A DNA stretch of 64,000 nucleotides. Origin: Cyclina sinensis. Lineage: Eukaryota; Mollusca; Bivalvia; Venerida; Veneridae. The position numbers were made by a program, and so were the translations under genes. Position 1 is the stretch's first letter; every line of letters starts with the position of its first letter. Positions 10,065 to 22,051 of the stretch are shown in pieces. The notes beneath the pieces are model-generated. The model worked only from the letters and a program-made list of their open reading frames with translations. It ran no database searches and had not been told where the DNA came from. Where the stretch lies: contig JAAONU010000107.1 in NCBI GenBank assembly GCA_012932295.1, forward strand, positions 62,001-126,000. The letters are read 5' to 3'.

Positions 10065-10531
10065 CTTAAACATAACAGATCTTATGAGAATTCGGTTGTT
10101 GATTTACAGGAATTTTCACATTTAAGACCAAAATTAGCAGTTTAAATTTTCAGAACAAAATTAGTATTTTGACATAAATCAGAATCTGATATAATTACTT
10201 AGTCATGCATTTTTTTTTTTTAATTATTTTATTTTTTTTTATTTTTTGTTTGCAAATCATGCAAATCTACAATATCAGGACCTCTACACACGATGATGTG
10301 TCATACATTTTTTCCTGTTGTTCTGACCTTGATTTGAACCAGGAATCTTTGGTTCGGAACACTACTGTTTAATTATATAGGCAATGCCGTAAACATTGAC
10401 TTGCACTAACTATTTTGTCAGTAAGTAGTAACATATACTGCAATTTATACACAGAGAGCAAAACATCAACAAACATACTGTTTTGGTGTTTTTAACGATA
10501 CTATAAGTTTCAAACACATTATTTTAAACTT
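10065..10531. other. Rest of the palindrome spacer; no gene seen
   Basis: AT-rich, with a long T-rich tract near 10207-10250. A minus-strand B-box-like motif (TGGTTCAAATC) near 10330-10345 hints at a decayed tRNA-derived repeat. Nothing else is supported. Confidence 0.4.
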
Positions 10532-13256
10532 TTCATCAGTATATTTTTTTTATTTATCAATTGAAAATCGATGTCAGTTACTCAAGCGTTATTTATTTAC
10601 TGGTTATTATTTATTGGTTATTGTATATAAAAAAATAAGTATTTCATAAATACGAGCCAGTGAACGTCATTAAAGCAAGTAAACATGTCTACAGAGTCTA
10701 AACTATTGTAAAGTCAATTATTCTAATGACATTGTGTCACATGCATGCATTAAACATATTATAAGAATCTTACACTGGTTGCCGGTAGAGGCGGGATTAT
10801 CTGGCTCGAGTAAATGTTTAACACTGCCGACTTAGCGCTAAACAGTTACCCGAGAGTGATATTGACATGTAAGTTGTAAGCTTAAAGTGAATCTCATGAC
10901 AGAGGAAAGTTATTTCAGAACAAGCAAAAGTAAGAGTAACATTTTGTATATACAAATTGATTTAATACGATTATACCAGAGAACGATTACACTGCAACAA
11001 AGACAGCCTTGTTGTCTGAGAGGTACATCTCCTAAATAACCTATTTTGAATTTCATTGGAACAGTGACAAGAGCTCTTGTGCAACGATTTTCTCTCAATG
11101 CAAACAACTCGGTCAGAAATTTTCTGCGAAACTGTGACAAAGCTACGCTCTGAATTAGTCCAACTAATCAGACTTGTCGAAGAGACATCGTGAACATTTT
11201 TGACCTGCGATTTCTTTTTTCCACGTCCAAACACAAGTTGCATTTTTATGTACGGAAAATACCCAATTAAAAGTCCTTGGGCGCATACTAGCATACTTTA
11301 GGAGAAATGACCAACATTAACTTTTAGAACAGTTCCAGAAATATTATTTTTCAATGAACAATATAAGGTACCAAATTTGATGCAAAGGTAAACGGTGCAT
11401 AGGTAAACATTAGCTACAGTGTAATACAGGCATCCGGATATCTGTCGTTTTTACGGGTATATTTTATTAACTTTTAATTAAATACATCGATATCGAAATA
11501 CATTTCGTATAAGTGAACTGCATCATTACCGGTAAGACATCGTGATTTTCCTACCAGTTTTCACGGCATGGTTACTTTTATGGTAACGTCATGCGACATA
11601 TCGCCAAGGAAAGGGTTCGCAATGCAACTGTAAAATAAATGGCAAATACAGGTTTTAATGAATTTTTATGCCCCCCATCGAAGATATGGGGGCATTTAGT
11701 TTTGCAAATGTCGGTCGGTCGGTCCGTCGGTAGACACTTCGTTTCCGATCAATAACTAGAGAACGCTTTGACCTAAGTTCACCAAACTTGGTATGCTGGT
11801 TGGTCATCACCAGTAAATGACCTTTATTGATTTTGAGGTCATTAGGTTAAAGGTCAAGCTCACAGGGACCTTCATCCAAAAAACGGTTTCCGATCAATAA
11901 CTAAAGAACGCTTTGACCTAGGTTCACCAAACTTGCTATGCTGGTTGGTCATCACAAGTAAATGACGCCCTATTGATTTTGAGGTCATTAGGGCAAAGGT
12001 CAAGCTCACAGGGACCTTCATCCTTAAAACGGTTTCCGATCAATTACTAGAGAACACTTTGACCTAGGTTCACCAAACTTGGTATGCTGGTTGGTCATCA
12101 CCAGTAGATGACCCCTATTGACTTTGAGATCATTAGGTCAAACGTCAAGATCACAAAGACTTTCATCCTAAAAACGGTTTCCGATCAATAACTAAAGAAC
12201 GCTTTGACCTAGGTTCACCAAACTTGGTATGCTGGTTGGTCATCACAAGTAGATGACCCCCCTATTAATTTTAAGGTCATTAGGTGAAAGGTCAGGCTCA
12301 CAGGAACCTTCACCCTAAAAACGGTTTCTGATCAATAACAGAAGAACGCTTTGACCTAGGTTCACCAAACTTGGTATGCTGGTTGGTCATCATCATTAGA
12401 TGACCCCTATTGACTTTGAGGTCATTAGGTCAAAGGTCAAGATCACAGAGACTTTCATCCTAAAAACGGTTTCCGATCAATAACTAGAGAACGTTTTGGC
12501 CCAACCACAAGCAATTAGGTGCTGCTGGGGGCATGTATGTTTTACAAACGTTTCTTGTTTTTCTAGAATAGTAATTAAATATATGTTCTTTCGATTTTCA
12601 GAGGAAATCGATGATGAATTTATATTTTAACAGAAAAAAATCGACTAAAACCCCCGGCAGTGTTGTTGCTTAATTTTCTGTGCACAAAAAATGACAGTTA
12701 AAATTAGGCGTAACGGTTTGACAATAATAAAAGAAATGTCTATAAAATGGGTCAACCGATCAACGCCAAATTAATAAGGCTTCGCTCTAAATGTGTTCTG
12801 TAAAAGCGGGTATTATAGCGGGTATAAAAGTCTACATTTCGTGTTCGCTCCATAACTTATAAACTGCTGAAATTTTTTTTAAATAACTTGGCACAAGTGA
12901 TCACCATTATGAGACGATGTGCAGAGCGCAATAATTGGGTTGCTACCCACAAGGACAAGGACAAAGTTAAAGGTCAAATATCCACATTTCAAGTCTGCTT
13001 TATAACTTACTAACTTGGCTTACAAAAAGTTTTTTAATTACTTTTCACAAATGATCACCACTATGACACGATGTGCAAAACGCTGCACATCGTCTCATAA
13101 TGGTGATTTCTAACATTAATGATACTGGCACTTAGTTAAAAGACGTGAAGTTGACCAGCTTTCGCATCTGGCCACAATACGTAATTGTGATAAATATTGC
13201 AAAAAATCGATTTTTTGGTTTTGTTTGTTGGTTTTGTTCCTTTGTTTAATTGATTG

Positions 13257-13302
<46 letters not shown>

Positions 13303-13636
13303 TATTCTTTTGCACACATAACAGATAGAATGGTTCATTATTGAGAGGAGGCTATGCAAATCAGACAAGATGTGTTATAACTTTAATTTGTTTTGTTCAA
13401 CCTTTTGTTTTATTTTAAACAATTTGATGTTGCACTTATCTTAATTGAAAATTGCTTAAAGATTTCTTTTTTGTCTAAAATGCAATTTGTTTTGATAAAC
13501 TCAACTCCGAAAAAAAACGAGGAGAAGTCAGGCAAGAAATTAAAAAAGACTAAAAATATCTACTTCGGTTTGAATTAAACATATTTTTTCAGTTTATTTA
13601 TGTTCAGTGGCATAACTGTCGTCGTAAATCTTTTAT
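10532..13636 (-). repeat. Right arm of the ~3.1 kb inverted repeat
   Basis: Reverse complement of 6848-9944. Differences noticed by eye include a 3 bp indel ('aatagtaatta' near 12566), single-base changes near 11345, 11966, 12742, 12871 and 13328, and a longer ATT microsatellite. The outer edge (about 13636) stops inside the 'gtcgtaaatctttta' gag codons that continue on the left side. Mirror features: tandem array 11670-12540, palindrome 13054-13107, ORF 13393-13578. Confidence 0.95.
13258..13302 (+). repeat. (ATT)n microsatellite
   Basis: Mirror of the AAT tract at 7181-7220, slightly longer. Confidence 0.9.
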
Positions 13637-14129
13637 TATTATTATTTTAAAACTTTGTTCAAACACATTAAGCAATATTCAAGTGAAATCGTTTGATTAA
13701 CAACTCTATGATAGATTGATGCCATAAACTGAAGTTGACAGAAAAAAGCGAAAAGTAGACATTTGTTTTTACCGTAAACTTCCTAGTAAGTAATGAACTT
13801 TCGTAATTTTCAGCCTTTATTCAATTTTGCTTAGTTCACTAGTAGATTTTGATTTTTATCTAAAATAAGTCTTTCTAATTTGATTTAGACTTAAAGGGAT
13901 ATACCCTACAATCAACCAAGTATAACCTAATTTACTTTAAATGGAAAACTGATTTCTATTTATAATTTGTCATCTTTAGTTATTTAGGCAGATATACGAT
14001 TAAATTGTGTGGTTATCGTACATAAATTTAATTCCCATTGACGGTTTGCATATGACCTCATCTTAAAAGACATCTAGGGTCAACTGTATATCATTTATGC
14101 TTAAACATTTCCAGGTATAGTAATAGATA

Positions 14130-14440
14130 GACATCAATCGTATTCTCGACCTTCCCACTGGAATTACAGAAATTTCACTAACAACTCTTTTCTTAGAACA
14201 ACAGACATCGTTTTCACGACATTCTCTTAGAATTATAGACGTGTTTTTTCGCCATTATCTAAGATTTAAAGTCATCATTTCGAATAATAGATATCGTTTT
14301 CACGTCATACCCGTATAGTAAGTGATAACGTTTTCATTGCATTCTCTTGGAATACAAGACACCGTTTTCATGATATTCCCTTCTTATTTAGGACAACATT
14401 TTCACGACATTTTCTGATTCTTATTGACATGGATGGCTTC
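14130..14440 (+). repeat. Degenerate tandem repeat, ~50 bp period
   Basis: Variants of 'acatcgttttcacgacattc' followed by 'tcttagaattatagac' recur about six times with strong divergence. Confidence 0.5.
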
Positions 14441-16183
14441 CATCATTTTTTAACTGCTGCCTCCAAAAAAGAAAACATTCTGATTATTTGGTTCTATCAA
14501 GTTTTCATTGAGAACCTCTGGTGCTAATGGCTGAATATTACCAGGTTTATGTATGAACACAGCAAATTGTATGTATTTGAAATATAGTGGTTGAAACCCT
14601 TTTTTGTCGAACAAAATTCTATCCTTTTACAGATTGTTAATACCTGGGAGAACTTCAAAGTAATTGTAAAAATGTCAGTCAAAACTTACAATTACTCGTA
14701 AGATTTGTATTAGCTTTCTTGAATAAAAAGACAATAAATCAAACAAAAACGTGTTTTATGACGCATTTGGTACGAACATTTCCATTTCGAGTGTTATACG
14801 AAGACACAAGACAGTCTTAAGTGTTTAGGAAAATATTGTGACTTAAATTCAATTTATTACATCTCTTATTCTTTAGTTTTATTAAAACATGTAACCAAAA
14901 AGAGCAAACAGATATATTGTGGGTAAATATTAATGGGATATGATAATGCGTTTTAAATTCCAGCATTCTTAACATCAAATGATTTAAGGACTTAGAGTGA
15001 TGTAACGATGTCTCTAAGGGCCCTTACTCTGCAAAAGTCACAGGAATAGATATTTACGATCATGTTAATCTCATCGTGACATGCGCTACTTTGTATCACT
15101 GTTATTTTATGTGTAGCGGGATTCGTGTTGACTATATAAAGGGACAGGTACTTGTAGTTGCAATGAATCCAATTCACATCACGGCATTAACCCCACCGAA
15201 CCTGTTCCACTGCAAAACATAGGCGTCCGTAAATTGTTTTTACACTCTTGCGCTAGAGTTGTAGTGGCTCGGGCAACATTAAATTGAAATATTAAATTTG
15301 TCCGTAAAGAAGATAACAATCCAATAATTTGAAGCTATGACTAGTTCAGATACGCTGTGCGAAAACGTTTGGACATTTGGGCCAACAGACCTACCAGTTT
15401 GAGAAATTTGACCAAGTATCGTGTTTCATACTGTATGGTCTCGGTTTGGTACCATTGTCTTCTTATGTGCGTCAACACAATATGACAGTCCAGTTAGACC
15501 TCAGTACAGTATAGTGTAAAGTAGTGTTTGAATTCTTATTAAGCCTTTCTCCTTCTAGTACTATACGATTTTTTAGTAAATTTTTGTACTTAAATACATC
15601 ACAAAACAAATAAATTGGAGACAACCCATATTTGTGTAACTTGTCTTCGGGATAGGAATGCCGAACTTTTTGCGCGTTATTATCGACCGACATGATATAC
15701 AATTGTGTTAATTCTTACTGTCCGATTTATTAAACTTCCATACAATTCCAAAAATTACATTCTGCTTTGAATTCGGCTCATTTACAAGAAATCACGTCTT
15801 CGTATAAACGAAGGAGCTCAAGGTATTATACTTCTTACGTCGGGTATTAGCATTACTGACACTGCTATCGGGAAGCATCAGAGATGCTGCTGAAAGCCAA
15901 GAACGGTACTTTACATTAATGCATCTACCTAACCTGTTTTTAACGGCTACAAGTACCATGGCAGACGTTGGCATATCTATATAAACTGTTTTAAACTGCC
16001 TTCGCACTAACGTTGTCCCAGTAAAAGCCAGACGGCTATTCATATGGCACATTATAAATAACTTCATTCTACGGTTGCTCTCGGCTTGATGTTCTTTACT
16101 TTGGAATCGAGCCATATAGTCTTGTTACTTTTTCTCTATCTCCCTTTCGGTTAATACATTCTGGGACAACTAAACTGCGATAT

Positions 16184-16580
16184 GCCAGCCAAACTTTTTC
16201 CTTCTTATTTTTTATGAAAATATCTTTTCAAATAGTTAGGCTGGCATAACTTTAGAAGGTTTAGTTGTACATACTTTTTTAAGTATTTTATAAAATAGTT
16301 CTGGTTAAAACAATGCCAGCCTAACTTTTAGGAACTCAATGTATTTTCTTCTTATTTTTCGTGAAAATATCTTTTCACATAGTTAAGCTGGCATAACTTT
16401 TGAAAGAGCAGTTGTACATACTTTTTTTTAAAGTTCTGATATTAAATACTTTTGATAAAGTTATGCCTGCCTAACTTTTAGGAACTGAATGATTTTTTTC
16501 CTTCTTTTTTTATCGTGAAAATATCTTTTCAAATAATTAGGCTGGCATAACTTTTTAAAGTTCTGTTGTACATTTTTTAC
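16184..16580. repeat. Three-copy tandem repeat with internal inverted motif
   Basis: Units start at 16184, 16315 and 16465 (periods 131 and 150 bp). Each unit opens with GCCAGCCTAACTTT (or a close variant) and about 60 bp later carries the reverse complement AGTTAGGCTGGCATAACTTT, with 'gtgaaaatatcttttca' between them. Each unit can therefore form a stem-loop. Confidence 0.75.
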
Positions 16581-17667
16581 AATGAAATATCATGATAAAT
16601 CACAAAACTTGTTATGAATTACATCATTTCAGTTGCTAAGATGTTGTTGTGTTTCCCCTTTCTCCCTGCATATTATTCTAAATTACCAAAAAAATTACTG
16701 CATTTTCATAATGTAAATATGCAGAAATCTACTTTTAAAATGGGAATGACGATACATTCCTTTTTTAAAATAGACAACGTTAAATGTCAAATAAAGTATG
16801 AGAAATAGCCACAGTATAAACAATAGTACATATATTTCAACGCCTCAGAGTTCCATGTTAGTTTTCTTATTTTTTTATTTTTTTTTTTATATCAAAAAAA
16901 TCTACCAAATTAAAAGCAAAACATAGCTCATAAATTGGAGATTCTGATGTTAGAATAATGTCTGAATATTTCTGGGTCAAAGTTAAAGTTAATTTTTAAA
17001 TTCAGAAATAAAATCTTTCTCCTACAACTTTACTAGATTAGAAGGTTTGTAAAGTAGACACATTGAAGAAAGGGGTGTTTGAAATTTATGACCTATCAAA
17101 AAATTGAGCAGCTTTCCGAGATAACTATCTTTTTAAAACAGCTACACTGAGCGAATCAATTTTTGCTCAAACATTTACTCAAATATTTTTTTCTTATAAA
17201 ATTCTAGCAACTATTTAATTTATTTTCTTGTTATGTCACAAAAAAGTGTATGTCAGCCTTTAAGTAAACCACACATAGGATTTTATCCCTCCATATTAGA
17301 TCAGTATTGATTTTTTATCTTCATTCCTTTTTACTTTGATATACAACTTAGAAATTTTAAAAAGTTTAAGTTATAGTGGATAGTGCAAAATACAAAAAGC
17401 ATCCCATTCAAGAGACAATCCTTGTTCTTTTACATGCTAAGGGTATAGCACTGATACATGGGACCTCGGTCTAAAATTTCACCAAAAGACAATTAAAACT
17501 GTAAGTGGAGGAGCGGAGAATCGAACACGTAAGTCCTTTATTACTAGTCATGGGAATTTCAACGAATTCGACATCGTATGCCGTAATATATGAGTGGGTA
17601 TTGTTTCGTTTTTATTTGTAACCTCATGTATCCCAGTGATGAATTTTTACTGCATGTAAAGAAATAA

Positions 17668-18400
17668 TCTATACTATTAAAAGAATAGGTTCGCCTTTTT
17701 GTCGGAGAAATAGCGCGATCTCAAGCTATTCTGTTCTATGTTGCCAAAGCACTAATATATGAGTATCTAAACTTGATATTTCTTTTTTTGAAATAAGCAC
17801 TGATATGTACGAAAATACAGAAAATAGCCAAAAAAGTCCCGGAAAACACCTAAGACTAAAAATAGAAATGCTAAATATAGATTTTGCTAAATTTACCATA
17901 AATAGATTTTGCTAAATTTAATCGAACGATTACAGGCTTGCATTTTGTGATGAAACGAAGCTAAAATTGATAGTTTTGAAGTTTTTTTTAAACAAAAAAT
18001 CAGCCCCTGCAACGCTAACTGCCCGTCTTGTATGAAAACCAGTATAATCGGCGGATTCAGTACGAGAACAAAGGGAACGGATCTTTGACGATGACTCCAT
18101 CCAAAATCATTTGATGGATGGACGATTAAATGGACCACTCCGTGAACGTTTTGTCGCCTATCCTGGCGTCACTCCAATTAAACTCCTGGGAAATGTGCTA
18201 AAAAGGCAGCTATTTTCTTTTAAAATATTGCAGGCTATGTATCTTTCAGGGCAGATAGGGGGAAAGTCAAATTACAGAACATATTCTCAACGTTACTGTG
18301 TATCACACTCAAACTAACTTCAATAAGGTAGTTTACGTACTAATGTAGGAATGCATCAACTGCACATAAATAATTTGCATCAACTGCACATGAATAATTT
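17668..18400 (+). mobile_element. Possible non-autonomous Helitron, 5' end
   Basis: TCTATACTATTAAAAGAATA at 17668, preceded by A, resembles 5' termini of animal Helitrons, which start with TC and insert between A and T (family knowledge). No Rep/helicase coding and no clear 3' hairpin with CTRR end was found. The right limit given is arbitrary. Confidence 0.3.
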
Positions 18401-18407
18401 GATCTTT

Positions 18408-18690
18408 ATTATCCCCCGCCGCATAGTGGTTGGGGGTATAGGAATGGTCTTAGCGCGTCCGTCTGTCCGTGTGTGTGTGTGTACACCTGAATTTCGTGTC
18501 CCCTCCTTAACTTCTAAACCCCTGGATGGAATTTCATGAAACTTTCGTCAAATGTTCATCCCATCAAGAGGTGGGGGGAAAGAAGCTATGTTTCAACCGT
18601 GCCGGCTCAAAGTCAATAAGATCATGTCCTTCTCTCGCCTTTCTAATGCAAATAGGTAGATTCTTTAAGCGCGGGTCCCCATCTAGTGAC
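18408..18690 (+). repeat. Interspersed 'cccccgccgc' repeat with GT run
   Basis: Starts 'atcccccgccgcatagtggt' followed by 'tgggggtat', a short hairpin, then 'gcgtccgtctgtccgtgtgtg'. Same family as 1311 (shared 'catgaaactttcgtcaaatg' type block). Non-coding. Confidence 0.6.
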
Positions 18691-19752
18691 ATTTAATCGA
18701 CGAACGGGTTTTTCATAACGCACACGATAACAAGCATGAAATGTCATTCTACGTGACTATAACTGATGTTTGTCATACAGAAGCCACAATGGCAATATCA
18801 ATGAGGAAGAAAGTATAAATCGTCTATGAAATCATAAATACATGTTAACTTTTTTATGCCCACATTACCTTAGTACTTTAAAACTGCTCTTGACGATCTT
18901 TTAAAATTTATTGAAGCCTATTTATGATCTGTCCAGACAAGATATGGTTGTGGCTGGGTATCTAGTTTAAGCGATTTATCGTCACACTTAAAACACGAAA
19001 TTTTAACATCCTATTTTAACATTCAGAAATAAAGCCCGTCCGAAAAAAAGGGCTAAATCTAAGCCGTTCCAATGTGCAAATTGATCACGTATTTGTCTAT
19101 GTTTAATGTTAATTCAAGTTGATCACGTATTCGTCTATTTTTAATGTTAATTCAATGTTGAGAGCTTCTTATTTAATTTCAATTTTGCTAGATTTTACTC
19201 ATCAGTTCGACTTAACACACAGAGCATCTGTAATACGAATTAAATAAAAGAATGCTATTCACATTTTAAAGCAAAGTCATCATTGCTAATGACCAAGTAA
19301 AACTTATTAGTGACTGAATCAAATTATTTATGTCTTGCGGAAGAAAATCTATTATCCGCTAAGAAATTTGGAGAACTGAAAATTTGCAATTGTCTTGGTA
19401 TTATTTGTTTTGAAATACCCTGCATAGTATGACCTTCATTCTTTTTTTTAACAGATTCACTTTAACAAGTACAGTCTGTGCAGTATAATTGCAGCTTGTT
19501 CCAAGACCATCAGTAGCACGCTATAAATGTAGACTTCTAACACTGGATTGTATAAACTTTATACGGAGCGGATGACTTTCGAACCATTTTTCTAAATAAG
19601 ATTTCTATCTGACCTTCTGAATGAAAAAAGAAATAAAATTATGAAAAATATACTGTAGTTTTCAGTCGCCTATAACATATTTTATATCTATTTAGAAATT
19701 AATTACTTTCCTTATGTACGTATCCTATTACTTTGGTATTTTTCAGGTAAAC
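18691..19752. other. No gene recognised
   Basis: AT-rich sequence. A local duplication of 'gatcacgtatt.gtctat.tttaatgttaattca' occurs at 19084-19120 and 19119-19154. Nothing else is supported. Confidence 0.5.
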
Positions 19753-19758
19753 TATAAG

Positions 19759-20575
19759 TATGGTGGCTGATTTGTGCCATTTCGCGTTTTCGCCCCGCGA
19801 CCCCGCCAAGCGAAATGTCAAGAATTAACAAGTTAAAATGGCGGGGCCGCGGAGCGAAAACACACTAATTAGCGGAGACGCGGGGCGAAAAGTCGAGATT
19901 TTATTGTTAAACGGCGTGGTTGCGAAGCGAAATATTTATTGTTATAGGGCGCTAATTAGCGTGCTGTTGCCCCCGCCAAATTATTCTTAAAAACCTCGAC
20001 TTTTCGCTCCGCGCCCCCGCTTATTAGCGTGTTTTCGCTCCGCACCCCCGCCGTTTTATACATTTATTAAACCTCGTTTGGCGCCCCCGAAAATTAGCGT
20101 GTTTTCGCTCCGCGTCCCCGCCGTTTTATTTCTTAAATCTCGCTCGGCGCCCCCGCGGGGCGAAGTTTTATTTCTTGATTTTCGTCTTCCGGTTTTTTGT
20201 AGGGCATGCGCAGTTTGTTTTACACAGTGTGTTAACTCAGGCATGGATGCATTTTGGTTAACTAGCATATCTGTAAACTTGTGACATTTTAACAGGTAAA
20301 ACAAAAATTCAATACAGTATAGATATCGATTCACTTTTGATTTAGAGATATTTAAGGAATTTAAGGAATTAAATGGCGGGGTCGCGGGGCGAAAACACGC
20401 TTATTAGCGGGGGCGCGGGGCGAGATTTAAGAAATAAAACTTCGCCCCGCGGGGCCGCGGAGGAGATTTTAGAAATAAAACGGCGGGGGCGCGGGGCGAA
20501 AACACGTTAATTCTCGACTTTTCACTTGGCGGGGTCGCGGGGCGAAAACACGAATGGCACAAATCAGCCACCATA
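19759..20575. mobile_element. GC-rich foldback DNA element with 6 bp target duplication
   Basis: The ends are inverted: TATGGTGGCTGATTTGTGCC at the left and GGCACAAATCAGCCACCATA at the right. TATAAG flanks both sides (19753-19758 and 20576-20581). Inside, many copies of 'gcgaaaacacgctaattagc' and 'ggcggggtcgcggggcgaaa' type modules lie in both orientations, GC-rich in an otherwise AT-rich window. The centre (about 20165-20375) is ordinary AT-rich DNA. No transposase is present. The 817 bp length and nested inverted modules fit a foldback/MITE-like element; the superfamily is unknown. Confidence 0.88.
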
Positions 20576-20581
20576 TATAAG

Positions 20582-21866
20582 AGTGTTATAAGTATTACTT
20601 TTTATTTGAGTAGAGAAACAGTGAAATATATTAATTAAAGAGTAGTTCGAATAAGTTAGATACAGACTGAATGTTCAAAGCTGAACTTTAACAAGCTTTT
20701 CTTATTTGTTTTAATTGTTATCTACGCCTCCGCTTTGTCACTTTTAAGTTACTATTCAAACATTACCGATGGACCGAATTCGACGATTTCTACATTTTGC
20801 ACTAACCCATAACCTAAATTACTAGACTGTATAGAGCGGAAGAGGTTGTCAGTCATATTGGCAACCAAACTCGACGTTAAATTAACTCAGCTTTTTATAC
20901 GCCTACGCATCAATTTCACTTCAACAAAATGTATTTCTGTATGAACTTGTGATAACATGTCTTAAATAAAATCAACAAAGATTATTTATTTTATCAAGAT
21001 GGCAAGTTCATTTTCAAATGAAAACCGCAAATCGAATGAAATTATTTACACTGTTTATGAGTCAAGTAAATTTTAAAATCAACTTTCAGTCAAAACGGCA
21101 AAGCTGTATAGTAATATAGTATAGTGAGTGTTTATTATACTCTCAACGTTATGTAACAACAAGTTGCTCAGTTCAGGTTTCGACCCAGTTTATTCATATG
21201 TATCGGTATATATACAAGCTAAGATCTCTCAGGCTCGTCGTGTCTAGACTAGTTATGACATCTTATTATCATTATGTCACAGTTATTGAAAGAGCCAGAC
21301 CCAAGGGATTATAAGATACCTGTGTTTATATCCCGTGTTACTTTCAACCATACCAGACGCCAGGCAGACAGGAGGTCAGTAAGCATTCTTTAACTGGGCA
21401 GCGGCATACCAACCGACCACGTCAGAGGATTCGGATCTTTGATCCGGGCGCCTAGCCAACAGGTAGATATTACGGAGATACTATTTTCAACTAAACAAAA
21501 CAGCAAACCTGAACTAATGAACATTTATTGCAATTGCATTTAATCAAAAGCTAAAATTTTTATTCGTTTTTAGTTTAAATTAACTTTCCAATGAAATGTC
21601 TATTTATTGTATAGTTTATTAAACTCATCACGTATAAAACACACAAATTATTTGTAAAACTTTTTTGTTTGGTTTTGTTTTGTTTTTTGTTTGTTTGTTG
21701 TTGTTTTTTTGGTGGGAGTTTTTGTTGTTGTTGTAGTTTTTTAATGCATATGTTTCTTCTTTTTCAGTTGTTTGCTTAAGTTTGCTGTTGACGACTACGA
21801 CAACGACGACGATGTTGATGGTAAGCGGCAGTCACATAGCACTGACTTTCAGTGTTCATATAACCT
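20582..21866. other. No gene recognised
   Basis: AT-rich. There is a T/G-rich run ('ttgtttgtttgttgttgttt') near 21690-21735. A GC-richer patch near 21180-21470 has no recognisable protein or RNA. Confidence 0.5.
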
Positions 21867-22051
21867 GGCCCCGTGATTATAAAACTTTGAGAACGTGCTC
21901 CATGCTCAAACTCATACTCCGTACTCAAGTTGGAGAACGTTCTCAAAATTCTGTGATTATAAAACTTTTGAGAATGAGTACGTGCTCAATTTGAGCATGT
22001 CATTCTGAGAATGCCTTTAGGCTTTCTCAGACTCATTCTCAAACAAGCAAA

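Larger units (their letters stand above)
13637..17667. other. AT-rich region without a recognised gene
   Basis: Two short minus-strand ORFs (15472-15702 and 15792-16115; 76 and 107 codons) lack recognisable domains. Around 14130-14440 there is a degenerate ~50 bp tandem pattern of 'gacatcgttttcacgacatt' variants. The array at 16184-16580 is listed separately. Nothing else is supported. Confidence 0.5.

Noticed and set aside
6848..13636. The large inverted repeat as terminal repeats of a giant transposon (Polinton-like)
   Set aside because: The spacer is only 587 bp without polymerase, integrase or capsid genes, and the outer edge falls in a Gypsy gag.
15472..16115. Two minus-strand ORFs (76 and 107 codons) as a gene
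   Set aside because: No domain, no splice support and no good codon pattern; kept only as a note in the region entry.
21180..21470. GC-richer segment as a host exon
   Set aside because: No open frame with recognisable content and no convincing splice pair.
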